Part shown: positions 1-11,070 of the stretch, piece after piece
How the letters are laid out: every line of letters begins with the position of its first letter
Position numbering within the stretch: the first letter of the stretch is position 1
NCBI GenBank assembly: GCA_905116865.2
Contig: CAJHNH020002404.1
Span: 46,115 to 110,114, forward strand
DNA: 64,000 nt
Direction of reading: 5' to 3'
Source of the DNA: Candidula unifasciata
Taxonomy: Eukaryota; Mollusca; Gastropoda; Stylommatophora; Geomitridae
Notes under the pieces: generated by a model
Databases searched by the model: none
Seen by the model: the letters and a program-made list of their open reading frames with translations, nothing else
What the model was told of the DNA's origin: nothing
Translations under genes and position numbers: made by a program

Positions 1-135
1 CTGCGAGGAGTTACCAGGAGATCTGGCTTACAACTGCTGGATCTCTCGCTTGCTGCTGAAGATTGGGGACTGAGCACTTATGGGAGTGTCCTGAGTGCTG
101 TGATGTCGATTCTTAATTCAACATTCAAGTAAAAA
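1..135 (+). mobile_element. 3' tail of an RNase H-bearing LINE (fragment)
   Basis: The stretch tgagcacttatggg followed by gtgctgtgatgtcgattct matches the 3' end of the better preserved copy at 39915-40310. There it follows an RNase H domain and encodes a Cys-rich end (RECPECCDVDS). Here only the last part of the reading frame remains, cut by the window edge. It is a dead fragment. Confidence 0.55.
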
Positions 136-818
136 GAAAAATAACACATCCAGTGGCAATAAATCATATGCTTAGCAAACTACAATCTGCTAAGGGGAGC
201 ATATAGTCTGTAGCGAGATAATATTCCTAGTTTCTGATTGTATGTAAAGGGGTTTGTACCGAAGGAGTTACAGGCTCTGCTTTTTGCTTTTCTGACTGTC
301 TTTCTATAGTCACGTCTTCTGTTGTGAAAATTCTCTGTTTAAAAAAAAAAATATCTAGTTCTTGTTCTAGTTCATGCTCTTCATCCCACTCTTTTGGTGT
401 ATGCATTGTATGATAGGATCTTTTTATGATGAGGCTCAGACCTCAAGTCTGTGACGATCCCCATTTTCACAGTCTGGCCCCCTGAGTGGAATAGCCCTGG
501 TGTAGGACATGAGAGCATAAGCCTGTGAATTTAAGGCCACATGGCTAGTGCATTGTCCCAGGGTATGCTGGTGTAAAAGGCAATGAGAGAGCAGACGGGG
601 CTGGCAGTGTGACTATCTGGAATGTGCACTCTGTGGGCAGGCGAGACATCATCAATGCCATACAAGAGACTAAACGCTGTGAGGCTTTCAGTTTTGTGGA
701 AAACGATTTTTCACTGAAAAGACTGCATACCCTGGGTGTACCAGTTGGAGCCGCAAGACAGAAAAGCATGTGGCAGCCACTGATCGTTCCTTCAGCCACA
801 ACAGAATGGAAGTTGTTA
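136..818. other. No recognised gene
   Basis: Mixed-composition DNA with a short A run near 340. I see no splice-flanked open segment, RNA gene or known repeat. The stop-free stretches here are under 85 codons and resemble nothing I know. Confidence 0.5.
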
Positions 819-1681
819 GCCTAAACCACTTGGAGACATACTAAGGAGGAGATCGGAGCCTAAACCACTTGGAGACATACTAAGGAGGAGATCGGAGCCT
901 AAACCACTTGGAGACATACTAAGGAGGAGATCAGAGCCTAAACCACTTGAAGACATACTAAGGAGGAGATCGGAGCCTAAACCACTTGGAGACATACTAA
1001 GGAGGAGATCGGAGCCTAAACCACTTGGAGACATACTAAGGAGGAGATCGGAGCCTAAACCACTTGGAGACATACTAAGGAGGAGATCGGAGCCTAAAAC
1101 CACTTGGAGACATACTAAGGAGGAGATCGGAGCCTAAACCATGGGAGACATACTAAGGAGGAGATCGGAGCCTAAACCACTTGGAGACATACTAAGGAGG
1201 AGATCGGAGCCTAAACCACTTGGAGACATACTAAGGAGGAGATCGGAGCCTAAACCACTTGGATACATACTAAGGAGGAGATCGGAGCCTAAACCACTTG
1301 GATACATACTAAGGAGGAGATCGGAGCCTAAACCACTTGGATACATACTAAGGAGGAGATCGGAGCCTAAACCACTTGGATACATACTAAGGAGGAGATC
1401 GGAGCCTAAACCACTTGGAGACATAGCCTAACTTGGAGAGGAGATCGGAGCCTAAACCACTTGGAGACACTACTACTAAGGAGGAGATCGGAGCCTAAAC
1501 CACTTGGAGACATACTAAGGAGGAGATCGGAGCCTAAACCACTTGGAGACATACTAAGGAGGAGATCAGAGCCTAAACCACTTGGATACATACTAAGGAG
1601 GAGATCGGAGCCTAAACCACTTGGAGACATACTAAGGAGGAGATCGGAGCCTAAACCACTTGGAGACATAATAAGGAGGAG
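819..1681. repeat. 39-bp minisatellite, array 1 (about 22 copies)
   Basis: The unit is 39 bp, containing cctaaaccacttggagacat then actaaggaggagatcggag. Copies are nearly identical. A variant with gatac in place of gagac occurs in four consecutive units near 1261-1385. Small indels lie near 1096, 1140 and 1425-1475. Because 39 is divisible by three, the array is open in both directions (RRRSEPKPLGDIL on +). This is a consequence of the unit length, not evidence of coding. Confidence 0.95.
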
Positions 1682-2065
1682 TGGCGCGGTGATTTAGGTC
1701 ACAGGCGTGAGGGGAAGTTAAGTCCAACATGATGTGTATAAGGAGATACTCCGTACGTCACTCGGGCGCCAGTCCTTCACTGTTCTGGTTTTATGGAACC
1801 TCACGCAAGACCCCAGCAGCACGTCCTCGCCGTGCGCCACGGATAATATCTCAAACGAGCATTAACAGAGCTGTCAGGTGATCTCGGAGTTTGGCGGCCC
1901 CCAGAGGTGATGTGTCCTTGTCGACCTCTCATCAGCCCGCCCCCAACCGCTTGGGTGAAAAAGGTTATCAAAAAACTCTTAGGAACATGAGTATGCTTGC
2001 CAAAAGTACACTGCTAAAAATCACAACCCTGGTTAAAAAAATGCAGAGTGAAGAGAACAACTGTT

Positions 2066-2470
2066 ACATCCTCTGTTAAACTCTCAGTGTCGTCGTCACC
2101 GCGCTGAGGTACACCACAACAGCAAACCATCTCTAGGCTGGCCATCCATGTACATCCTCGTTAACTCTCAGTGTCTTTTGTCTGTGTCGTCACGCGCGCT
2201 GAGGTACACCACAACAGATCTCTAGGCTGGCCATCCATGTACATCCTCGGGTTAACTCTCAGTGTCGTCGTCACGCCGCCGAGGTACACCACAACATCAA
2301 CCATCCAGAGGATGGCCATCCATGTACATCCTCGGTTAACCCTCAGTATCGTCGTCACCGCGCTGAGGTACACCACAACAGCAACCATCAAGAGGATGGC
2401 CAGCCATGTACATCCTCGGTTAACCCTTAGTGTCATCACCGTGCTGAGGTACACCACAACAGCAACAGCC
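2066..2470. repeat. ~85-bp minisatellite, about 4.7 copies
   Basis: Units start with gttaactctcagtgtcgtcg and include gctgaggtacaccacaaca and ccatgtacatcctcg. Starts fall near 2074, 2160, 2251, 2335 and 2419, with spacings of 84 to 91 bp. Copies differ by small indels. Confidence 0.9.
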
Positions 2471-3114
2471 CCATTTGGCTAAGGCTAAGCCTACATGTCT
2501 GTGTGCCCTCGACGCAAAACTAGATCCTACGGCACACGAGTGGCCTCAAAAATCTGACCTCGACAACAATTTGTACCTGAATCTGAACGGAGGGAACAAA
2601 AAAGACCAAATGACCAATGTCCACACCCAAAGACCCCAATCGCCCGAGTGTTGGGACCAAACTGATAACGATATGCCTGACGCAGGATGTAAAATTCTGT
2701 CGGGCTAACGGCTCGTCAAAGAAATCTAACGTGCGAAGAAAAAAAAGAATGTGCCTATTCGTGTGGTCACAAAAGTCCAAAATTCAGTCTGCTCCCCGCT
2801 GACTTCCAGAGGGCGCAGCTCTTGTCGAGCGGGAAGCCTGATACGGTTGTGAGGTTAAGCAGGCATGTGCAGGACGTGACGATTCCTTGATTGAGCCCAG
2901 AACCAGAGCACCATGTGCCGGCTCTGCATACATGGAAGCCTCCTTAGATGGCAGGGAATGCCCATGATCTGCCCCTGCCTTCCCTTGAAGGCTAACTGTT
3001 CCACAGGGGGCTGCCTCAAAGGGATACTCCGGGGGCAATACCTGTGAAGAAGGAGACAAAGTGGACTCCACACAAATCAGGCAACGTCTTGACCCACACA
3101 AAACAATGGCCACA

Positions 3115-3301
3115 GTCAACCTAGAAATAGGCCTGACGTCTTCCTTCGAAGTCGGAGTACAGCTGCCCATGAGGCAGGGAACATTAAAACGGTTGTACAC
3201 GCAAAAATCAGGTCCGGGTGAAAGCCAAAAGTCCAAGCGGACGATTAACCGTGACCTTCCGCCGGAATTCACAGCCGGTGAACGCCCAAAAAAGAAAAAA
3301 A
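3115..3301 (-). mobile_element. Repeat-G copy (SINE-like)
   Basis: It contains ttccttcgaagtcggagt, aaacgg..tgtacacgcaa and gccggtgaacgcc followed by an A-rich end. The same motifs recur at 40465, 44225, 47750, 50110, 50480, 58905, 63505 and 63895. It is a dispersed retroposon-like family whose full borders are unclear. Confidence 0.6.
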
Positions 3302-3870
3302 ACTAAGGAGGAGATCGGAGCCTAAACCACTTGGAGACATGCTAAGGAGGAGATCGGAGCCTAAACCACTTGGAGACATACTAAGGAGGAGATCGGAGCC
3401 TAAACCACTTGGAGACATACTAAGGAGGAGATCGGAGCCTAAACCACTTGGAGACATACTAAGGAGGAGATCGGAGCCTAAACCACTTGGAGACATACTA
3501 AGGAGGAGATCGGAGCCTAAACCACTTGGATACATACTAAGGAGGAGATCGGAGCCTAAACCACTTGGAGACATACTAAGGAGGAGATCGGAGCCTAAAC
3601 CACTTGGAGACATACTAAGGAGGAGATCGGAGCCTAAACCACTTGGATACATACTAAGGAGGAGATCGGAGCCCTAAACCACTTGGAGACATACTAAGGA
3701 GGAGATCGGAGCCTAAACCACTTGGAGACATACTAAGGAGGAGATCGGAGCCTAAACCACTTGGATACATACTAAGGAGGAGATCGGAGCCTAAACCACT
3801 TGGAGACATGCTAAGGAGGAGATCGGAGCCTAAACCACTTGGAGACATACTAAGGAGGAGATCGGAGCAC
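3302..3870. repeat. 39-bp minisatellite, array 2 (about 14.5 copies)
   Basis: Same unit as array 1. The gatac variant occurs at about 3529, 3646 and 3764, that is every third unit (117-118 bp), indicating a three-unit higher-order repeat. The array ends at cggagcacttatgg. Confidence 0.95.
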
Positions 3871-4133
3871 TTATGGTCATGTCTGATGTGCGATCAAGAT
3901 AATCTCAAAGATGAACAGTGAACAATGGCTAGTGCAGGTTAAGGTTTGTTATGTGGTCCCCGGGCAGAAAACCTCTGTCACTCTACCCAGGATTCAAGCC
4001 TGGGTCAGCCAGTCTTTGGCCAAACACAGAACTAAGATATGAAGCTGAACTAAGATGTGAAGCTGAAACTCCTGAAGTTTATTTTCTAGAATCCACATTA
4101 GTACTAGAATAATCTTTCTTGTTTCTTTTCAAG
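3871..4133 (+). other. Intron end upstream of the first visible exon
   Basis: Non-repetitive sequence. Its last 25 bases form a strong pyrimidine tract (ctttcttgtttcttttcaag) that ends in the acceptor AG at 4132-4133. Confidence 0.55.
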
Positions 4134-4275
4134 GAATGCATCTGGAGGTCCAGGGTTATTGGGCGACCCACTGCAGGACTTGGTTTGCTGGGCGCAGTGC
4201 CAGGAAATTTCAACAATTTCCAGCAACGAGGTGCCTCAAACAACAGCAATTTCCAGCGAGGTTTTAACAGTCAAG
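4134..4275 (+). CDS. Exon of an RGG/Q-rich, probably RNA-binding protein (first of four visible exons)
   Basis: The exon is bounded by a strong acceptor (ttcttttcaag) and a consensus donor (tcaag|gtaag). In the frame that joins the next exon it reads 47 codons plus one base. The last 25 residues are low-complexity: GNFNNFQQRGASNNSNFQRG then FNSQG. This Asn/Gln/Gly/Phe composition matches the three downstream exons. The exon ends in phase 1, and the next begins with the two bases that complete a Gly codon. The first 15 residues (ECIWRSR...) do not look like the rest, while another frame over the same bases reads NASGGPGLLGDP. That suggests a small indel, or use of the second possible acceptor at 4176/4177, which has a poor pyrimidine tract. 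Upstream exons with the folded domains lie outside the window. The family is not recognised; hnRNP-like is an inference. Confidence 0.68.
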
Positions 4276-5989
4276 GTAAGAGTCTTTGTGTTTGTTTATA
4301 TGTTTGTTGATGGCTGTAGCCATTGTGAAGGTTTGGATTTCACATTTTGGACCCAGAAACATTTAGGGGACTGAGGCCCAAAACCAGGAATTTCAGCAGC
4401 TAAATTCCTTACAAAAAATGTTACAAATTTCACTGATAACTGCAAGAAAACATCTATTTGTATAGCATAACAATTCTTTTTTTTAGAAGTATCTGAAGGG
4501 AAATAATAATTAAAAATAAATATAATGGCCAGTAACATGGAGTACATTTTCCCTGGGCTTAAAAATATAGTATATAGTGGCTCATGCAGTGACTATGCAA
4601 TGACTGATTTGAAATTATTAATGACACACACAAAAAAACACAACCCCAAATCCATTCACAATAACTGGCCCTGCTGTACAGGTGGTGCAAGCAAACTGAA
4701 CCAACAACATTAGCTAGGCTTATCATGGACTGGCCAGTGCAGCAGAGGCCAAATAGTGACTTCTGTGGAGTTTGTACAGGATGCAGTCGAAAGTATGGCT
4801 TGTGGGGGGAGGGGGGTGGGGGCGGAGGGGTATATGTAGTTCCAACAGAAGGATGTCCTATTAGATTTCAGTTCAGACCTGTGTGCAGCCTGTGTGTCTC
4901 TAGAACTATTAGATCTAAGTTTGCTGCAGATGTAGCGTCTGTGGGTTTGCCAGGAATGTTACGATGTTAGCTCTTAAATAAGTCGATGCAGGGTCAGCTA
5001 ACCCGCGCAGTACATGCCTGACCAGTTTAGTTTTGATTGTCAAAAGACGCAAATATCGCAGCTATGCATGTACACAAATGCACAGTCCAGTTACACCCAC
5101 CCATACAGTAATCGAACAAGAAAGAAGAAATAAATCCGAATCACTCGACATCTTTGTCTCAGAAAGTATACTGCCATTTTAACAGAACTTGGTTGGTGTT
5201 TCAATTCTTAAAATCCGCTTTGAACGTCTATATATGCTCCACCTTCCCCGTAAGAAAAAAAAAACATTCAACGATCAGTAAAATAATTGTGCTTTTAGTT
5301 CTTGTTAATTATAGCAAGCAACATTAAGTAAACAATTTTGAATATTTCATTCTCAACCTGTCTCCCGAGGAAGCTATTTTTCTGGCATTTACGTTTCGTG
5401 TGTGTGTTTGACAGGAAGTTTTTGAGGGAGTGGCCTCGTTGCCTGTATAATACAGCCTGGTACTGGTTGCAACTGCATAGTGTGTAGTCATAGTGGGGTA
5501 TTATTTACTTGAAGAAATATATATCTGTGTGTGTGCGTGTGCATGCATGCGTGCGTGCGTTAAATATTTCCTGTGAAACAAAAAAAGACACATTTTAAAC
5601 AAATTTGTTGCGCAGTATATTCTCATTATCTCACTTTGCTCAGCACGGCTAAGTCAACAAAACCATGTTCATTAGAGTAGAGGAAAGCAGTTATATATAC
5701 AAAAAAATTACCTTTACCCACAATAGTGGGTTGAAGTGGGTAAAGAAAAATATATAAATCACTAGTTTTTATGCACTTGACGGCTGTGAAGAAACTATCG
5801 GCTTCACGCTTGCACGTCTGTTCAGTGGTCTGGGGGTTGAACATGCTGGATGTTTGTTTTTTTTTTTTTTAAACTGACAGAGACTTCTAGATTTTCTCTG
5901 CTCTTCTTTCTCTTCTTTGTAGAGTTACCTAGAATTATAAGGACACACTTCTTGATCACAAAATTTCAGAAAGGGTAATTAAAAAAAAA
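4276..5989. other. Start of the 40-kb intron
   Basis: The donor gtaag is followed by AT-rich sequence. It has a G-rich patch at 4803-4830, a short GT/GCAT microsatellite at 5521-5560 and scattered A/T runs. I recognise no gene or dispersed element. Confidence 0.5.
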
Positions 5990-6268
5990 TTCTTGGGTGT
6001 TGAATCAAGAGTCGACATCACAGCCCTTGGGACACCTCCATAAGGGCTCCATCCCCATCTTCATCAGCAGACAAAGAGTGGTACCAGTAACTCCTCCCAG
6101 CACCATTCTCCCCGGACCGTAATAACTATCTGTGCCTCCACGCTGTTCAATCGCTCCCAAAGAGCCCTCACAACATCCAGCTTGTCATGCATCAGTTTAC
6201 CACCAAGCAGTGCAGAACCGGCCAGTCTATCTGCCTGCTTATTTCCCAACACAAAAACTCTCACAGGG
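5990..6268 (-). mobile_element. LINE fragment with RNase H remnant
   Basis: The minus strand reads GNKQADRLAGSALLGG then KLMHDKLDVVRALWERLNS. This corresponds to the GNExADxLA motif at the end of an RNase H domain, as in RNase H-carrying non-LTR retrotransposons. It continues into the shared tail (atggagcccttatgg ... gctgtgatgtcgactctt). The copy is 5'-truncated, and a parallel copy lies at 39915-40310 on the other strand. Confidence 0.65.
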
Positions 6269-6444
6269 TGAAATGGTTAATGTGAAGTCTCTACTGCTAT
6301 CTGGAGCAGAAACACAGGTAATGACCTATACAGTTACTAATAAATTCAACAAGTAATGACTCTTACGTCTAGTGATTCAGCCATGTAGTTACAATTTAAA
6401 AATTAGTTGCATATCATTCATAGGACATTGCACAACCAAACTCA

Positions 6445-6785
6445 TCTTTCCAACTCCTTGCAGCACCATTTTTCTCAGACTGTGATGATCTGTTTGTATC
6501 TCTGTGCTGTTCCCCGGACTCTCTAGCGTAGTTGGCTAAACCAGATTGCGCGGAGACCGGGTGACGAACTCCTCGTGGTCCGGGTTCAATCCCGGGGGTA
6601 GGCAAGAAAGCCACATTTCTCCCAGATTTACGATATTTACAATGGAATCAAGGCCGAAAGATTGCGTATTACCGAGCCTAAAGGTTAACAACTCATGGCT
6701 TCTGGAAACTAAAACAAACAAACAAACTCTGTGCTGTTCCCTTAAATCATCATCCGTGTCATGCATCAATTTATTGTATTGTATT
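6445..6785 (-). mobile_element. Second RNase H LINE fragment, split by a SINE
   Basis: Segments 6445-6514 and 6728-6785 match successive parts of the copy at 5990-6268 (gcagcaccat..., then gtcatgcatca). They are separated by SINE-H. The break coincides with a 14-bp target duplication, so the LINE piece was present first. Confidence 0.55.
6515..6727 (+). mobile_element. SINE-H copy (tRNA-derived) with 14-bp TSD
   Basis: The head has a box A-like tctagcgtagttggc and a box B-like gggttcaatccc. The body includes aagccacatttctcccag and ggttaacaactcatgg, and the tail is (AAAC)n. It is flanked by perfect tctgtgctgttccc duplications at 6501-6514 and 6728-6741. A second copy lies at 58555-58755. Confidence 0.8.
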
Positions 6786-7980
6786 AAATGGTGTGACAGA
6801 GTCACTAACTTGTGTTGTGGTTTACAGCTAGGCTGCTAAATCTGCATCTTACTGTATAACACATGTGATGCCAACGAACCCATATTTAGTTGCCTTTTTA
6901 TAATATGTATGATGGGGAAGAGGGACAGTGGATCTGTCTTCCCTCAATCTCCCCAAAAATGGGGCCCTTGTGTTCGGTCATTGGGGCTTTGCATTTGGCC
7001 CAGCCTATACAAATGGGAGCTAGACAATTTCAGAATTTGTGTGTGTGCAAATTATCTTTGAAGGAATTGTCATGAGGAAGGTAACTGGCTACACCACTTC
7101 ATATGCCATGAGCTAGAACAGTGGTTTTCAGGTTTTATTTCAAGTGTGGTCCTGTTGAAGATATAGCAAGACACCCCAACTCCCCTTTTCCCCCCATTTC
7201 TCCCCAACTTGAAAAAAAAAATATGTGGAAAAAATAGAAAGACAAAAAGAAAATCCCAAGCCTATTAACCACATAAATGACAGTATGAAATAAAAGAAGC
7301 AGCCACAAGCAGCTGTGAATCTGGTGTCTAAATATCAACATGATGGTTGCCTCTGTTTTGTCTCAATGATATCTGCTATTGTTAATTTGATATTGGATAA
7401 GGCATAACAGAGATGATCACTTTCCACAACATGAAAGCACACATTTCCTTTGCTTCATGGTTTAAAAATAAATTAAACTAATATTTTCTTTAAAATTAAA
7501 CTGAAAAAGAGAAAAGAAGTTAGTATTACCGATTGTTACAGGTACAATTGCACTCAGATTAAACTTGCTCTCCCCCCCCCCCCCCGCCCCCCCCACCCCT
7601 TTTCCCCCCACTATGACGTAATATGGAGGATGGGAAGAATAAAGTGTGTGTGATGGCAGTCGTCACTCCCTAGGAACAATTGAGTTGTGCCACTTATTTT
7701 GGGCACAGAGTCTGCTGTCACTGCAGGAAAAGTAGTCCAGGGCACAGGCTTGGACGCATTAGGTTGTTGCCCAGGAAGCAGGTACCCATTCCTCTACGGA
7801 AAAGCCGGGTGAAGGGCTACCAGTATAGCTTGACACCAAAGACACTGCAAGTATTCTTAAAAGCAGTGTAAGACCGCTGAACCGACCTAGGGATTCCGAA
7901 TCTTCTCAGGGCTTCCTCCCAAAGTGTTTTTCATAATCAGGATATTACCACTAGGCAGCGTGGTTTGAGAATCAGAGTTG
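6786..7980. other. Intron, no recognised gene
   Basis: Non-repetitive sequence apart from a C-rich tract (7572-7608). No supported gene or element. Confidence 0.5.
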
Positions 7981-7988
7981 TCCTAGAT

Positions 7989-8167
7989 CATGGGCTCTCA
8001 ACCTTCCCAATGCTGCAACCCTTTGATACAGTTTCTCACGTTGTGGACCCCCCCCCCACCATAACAATTTTGTCGTTGCTACTTCATAACTTCAATGAAT
8101 ATGTGTTTTCCAATGATCTTAGGCAACCCCTGTGAAAGGGTTTCGACTGACACGTTGAGAACCGCTG
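7989..8167. mobile_element. SPIN/URR1-like hAT MITE with perfect 8-bp TSD
   Basis: Ends are gggctctcaacc and gttgagaaccgctg. Internal motifs include cgttgctacttcataact and cctgtgaaaggg. It is flanked by perfect tcctagat at 7981-7988 and 8168-8175, the 8-bp duplication expected of hAT elements. It is non-coding. From memory it closely resembles the non-autonomous SPIN/URR1 elements of vertebrates. Confidence 0.8.
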
Positions 8168-8261
8168 TCCTAGATAAGCTGCATTCCTGTGAAGTAGAAT
8201 TATGAGTATAGTAAATTATAAGACCAGTAGGTCTCCCATTTTCCTTGGCTGTATCTAACTA

Positions 8262-9095
8262 CACACCTGCCTCTGTTCACACTTACCTCTCTCCACACCT
8301 GCCTCTCTCCACACCTCTGCCTTTCTTTACACTTGCCTCTCTCAGCATCTGCCTATCTTCACACCTGCCTCTTTTACACCTGCCTCTGTTCACACCTGCC
8401 TTTCTTTACACCTGCCTCTCTTCACACCTGCCTTTCTTCACACCTGCCTCTCTTCACACCTGCCTCTCTTTACACCTGCTTCTCTTTGTACCTGCCTCTC
8501 TTTGCACCTGCCTCTCTTTGCACCAGCCTCTCTTTGCACCTGCCTCTCTTTGCACCTGCCTCTCTTCACACCTGCCTCTCTTTGCACCTGCCTCTCTCTA
8601 CACCTGCCTCTCTTCACACCTGCCTCTCTTCTGCCTCTCTTCACACCTGCCTCTCTCTACACCTGCCTCTCTTCACATCTGCCTCTCTTTGCACCTGCCT
8701 CTCTTTGCACCTGCCTCTCTTCACACCTGCCTCTCTTCACACCTGCCTCTCTTTGCACCTGCCTCTCTTCACACCTGCCTCTCTCTACACCTGCCTCTCT
8801 TACAACCTGCCTCTCTGCACCTGCCTCTCTTTGCACCTGCCTCTCTCTACATTTGCTTCTCTTCACACTTGCCTCTCTCTACACCTGCCTCTCTCTACAC
8901 CTGCCTCTCTCTACACCTGCCTCTCTCTACAACTGCCTCTCTCTACACCTGCCTCTCTCCACACCTGCCTCTCTCCACACCTGCCTCTCTCTGCACCTGC
9001 CTCTCTCTGCACCTGCCTCTCTCTGCACCTGCCTCTCTTCGCACCTGCCTCTCTTCACACCTGCCTCTCTTCGCACCTGCCTCTCTTCACACCTG
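8262..9095. repeat. 16-bp minisatellite (about 50 copies)
   Basis: The unit is cctgcctctctttgca with variants cttcaca and ctctaca. The 16-bp unit changes frame at each copy, and all three + frames are stop-free simply because the repeat lacks stop triplets. The result is CLSLHLPLFAPAS-type translations with no biological meaning. Confidence 0.95.
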
Positions 9096-9339
9096 CCGAT
9101 ATGCAAGATATTTTGCTTTTGAGCAGAGCTTCTTCCTAGAATTAAAGTTCTTCTTCGTTTCCTCTTTTAGGGCCATGGGCGTCGAGGGGGATATAAGGTT
9201 TTGCTTCTGACCCTCTCGACCACAGATACATACTGCTGCTGTCTTTCCATCTTGTTGTACGGCTTGTATGGCATAGTCACAAGGCATTCTCTCTAAGTTA
9301 GCAAAAACCATTTGACTTGCTGTCTTTATTAAAATGCTT

Positions 9340-9569
9340 GGTTAGTTGCGTATCCTTTACAGGCCGTTGCAGAACCAACTTCAGCAGCCCCTGGCTGTTG
9401 TGTGGTTTCTCTTGGCAAATTTACGTCTAGTAGTTTGCCCTGGCTCCTGGACGGTCGGCCCCCTGATACCACTGTCGAAATGAACGCAAGGTGCATGGCC
9501 CGCAGCTGGAATAGAACCGGGCACCCCGGCATTAAGAAGCGTTCGCATCGACTTAGCCACAGAGCCGAC
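9340..9569 (-). mobile_element. SINE-A copy (about 230 bp)
   Basis: The minus strand starts gtcggctctgtggctaagtc (tRNA-like box A), has a box B-like ggttctattcc and ends ggatacgcaactaacc. A flanking tattaaaat is found at 9327-9335 and 9570-9578 (TSD). Confidence 0.8.
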
Positions 9570-9676
9570 TATTAAAATACGATAACAAAATCATTTGAAA
9601 GAATTGTGCATATGACACCAATCACTGTACGCTTTCATTTCCTTTTAAATTTCCTACTTTCAGCGCTTAGGCTAGT

Positions 9677-9705
9677 TTTTTTTTTTTTTTTTTTCTTTTT
9701 TTTTC
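9677..9705. repeat. T-rich tract
   Basis: Two T runs separated by a single C. Simple sequence. Confidence 0.9.
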
Positions 9706-9921
9706 ACCACATCAACGCTGGCTTCAACATTTGGTGAGGAAATCCTTTTTCTGTTCCACAGTATAGGGTGGTTTTGGGTTTAGGATTAGTAGTAGTCGCT
9801 GTTCATTTAACACTAGCCCTGTGCCTGACCACCCTTTACTATGGCACTGTCTGGGGATTTCCCCATCAAATCTCGAATCCGGCATGGTAGGGGGGAAATA
9901 AATTGAAAAGAACCGCTAGAT

Positions 9922-10122
9922 TCCGTGGCTCTCAACCTTTCTAATGGTGTGACCCTTTAAAACACCAGTTCCTCATGTTGTGGCGAGCCCCAACCAAACA
10001 CCTATTATTGTCCCTACTTCATAACTTCAATCAGTGTGTCTTTTCCGGTTGTCTTAGGCGACCCTTATGAAAGGGTTGTTCGAACCACACAATGGTTGCG
10101 ACCCACAGGTGTATAACTACTG
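9922..10122. mobile_element. SPIN/URR1-like hAT MITE, second copy
   Basis: It starts near ccgtggctctcaacc, contains cctcatgttgtggcg and ggtcttaggcgaccc-type motifs, and ends gtataactactg. Perfect 8-bp TSD cgctagat flanks it at 9914-9921 and 10123-10130. Confidence 0.78.
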
Positions 10123-10130
10123 CGCTAGAT

Positions 10131-10840
10131 CAACCTAGAAGCTTGGAGTCACAATAAAAAATAAATCGTTGATTCAGGACTTTAACCTTTGACCCCTGAG
10201 TCGTCAGGCAAGCGCTAGGTACATCTGCATTTGCACACACACACACAAAATGGATCAAACTGTGTTTGCTACAGTACACATGCCTACACCTGCGCTCTCC
10301 CTGCAGCTTCCAGCGCAGAGTTTGCCTTCTCATATACTTTATTCTTCCTCCATTGTTCTTGTGTTTATTAATTAGCCGAACGGACCTCGCTGCAGTATCG
10401 CGTTCGACATTAATCCCGCGCAAATATCCCGCTCTTGCATACAGATGCAGATTAAACCAATACGACGCAGAGGATAGATTTCCCCGCTGTTGTCTTTCTG
10501 GGGAATCGGTTTAAATCCTACAGAAAGATCAGTAAAACGCTGGAACTAGCACAGAATGGGGATGTTAGGGCATCTTTGTATTTTGTGTAAATTGAAGAAT
10601 GTGAAATGTAATGTATAGCTACAAACTATTGTCAGTACGGGAGCGAACTCCGTGCATATCAAATATTGAACCTGGTTGTTGCCCTTGTAACGTAAAGCTT
10701 CTACAAATGACGGCAAGAGAACGGGACTGTATGTATCTTTAACAGGATTGATTGTTGCTGAGTTATGGCTTTTATGATCTGTTACTGTTGTTTATTGTGT
10801 TTGTATTCCGTTACGTTTTATATTAATATTGTTATATTCT
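10131..10840. other. Intron, no recognised gene
   Basis: Contains a short (CA)n near 10236. Nothing else I can name. Confidence 0.5.
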
Positions 10841-10841
10841 G

Positions 10842-10952
10842 GAGTTTCTTCTTTTTCTTTTTCTTCTTCTTTTTGTTCTTCTTTTTCTTTTTCTTCTTCT
10901 TCTTCTTCTTCTTCTTCTTCTTCTTCTTCTACTTCTTCTTCTTCTTCTTGCC
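10842..10952. repeat. (TTC)n microsatellite with T-rich start
   Basis: Interrupted ttc/ttt triplets, then a pure TTC run broken by one TAC. A C run follows near 10961-10969. Confidence 0.95.
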
Positions 10953-11070
10953 TTTCTACCCCCCCCCCCACCTCTAGTCGTTCTATACTTCACTATCGCA
11001 TGCAGCTCTCTCCATGTCCTTTCCATCTTTTTGACTTCGCTCTCTAGCTCTTTTCTCCATATTTTGTTGT

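Larger units (their letters stand above)
1682..3301. other. 1.6-kb block separating two 39-bp arrays
   Basis: The block interrupts the 39-bp minisatellite. It holds unrecognised sequence (1682-2065), an ~85-bp tandem repeat, more unrecognised sequence and a reverse-oriented repeat-G copy whose A-rich end abuts array 2. It could be an insertion into one original array or DNA captured between two arrays. Confidence 0.5.

Noticed and set aside
819..1681. Open frames with repeated RRRSEPKPLGDIL
   Set aside because: Produced on both strands by a 39-bp minisatellite whose length is a multiple of three. No flanking coding sequence or splice context.
2784..3272. 162-residue minus-strand open frame
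   Set aside because: Overlaps the repeat-G copy, has no recognisable motif, and shares bases with other open frames on both strands.
4159..4374. Alternative frame over the first exon (PLQDLVCWAQCQE...)
   Set aside because: It does not match the composition or splice phase of the downstream exons. The GNFNNFQQRG frame does.
8245..9210. 321-residue open frame of His/Leu/Ser/Pro-rich repeats
   Set aside because: All three + frames across the 16-bp array are open. The sequence is a stop-free tandem repeat with no unique domain, so it is not a gene.
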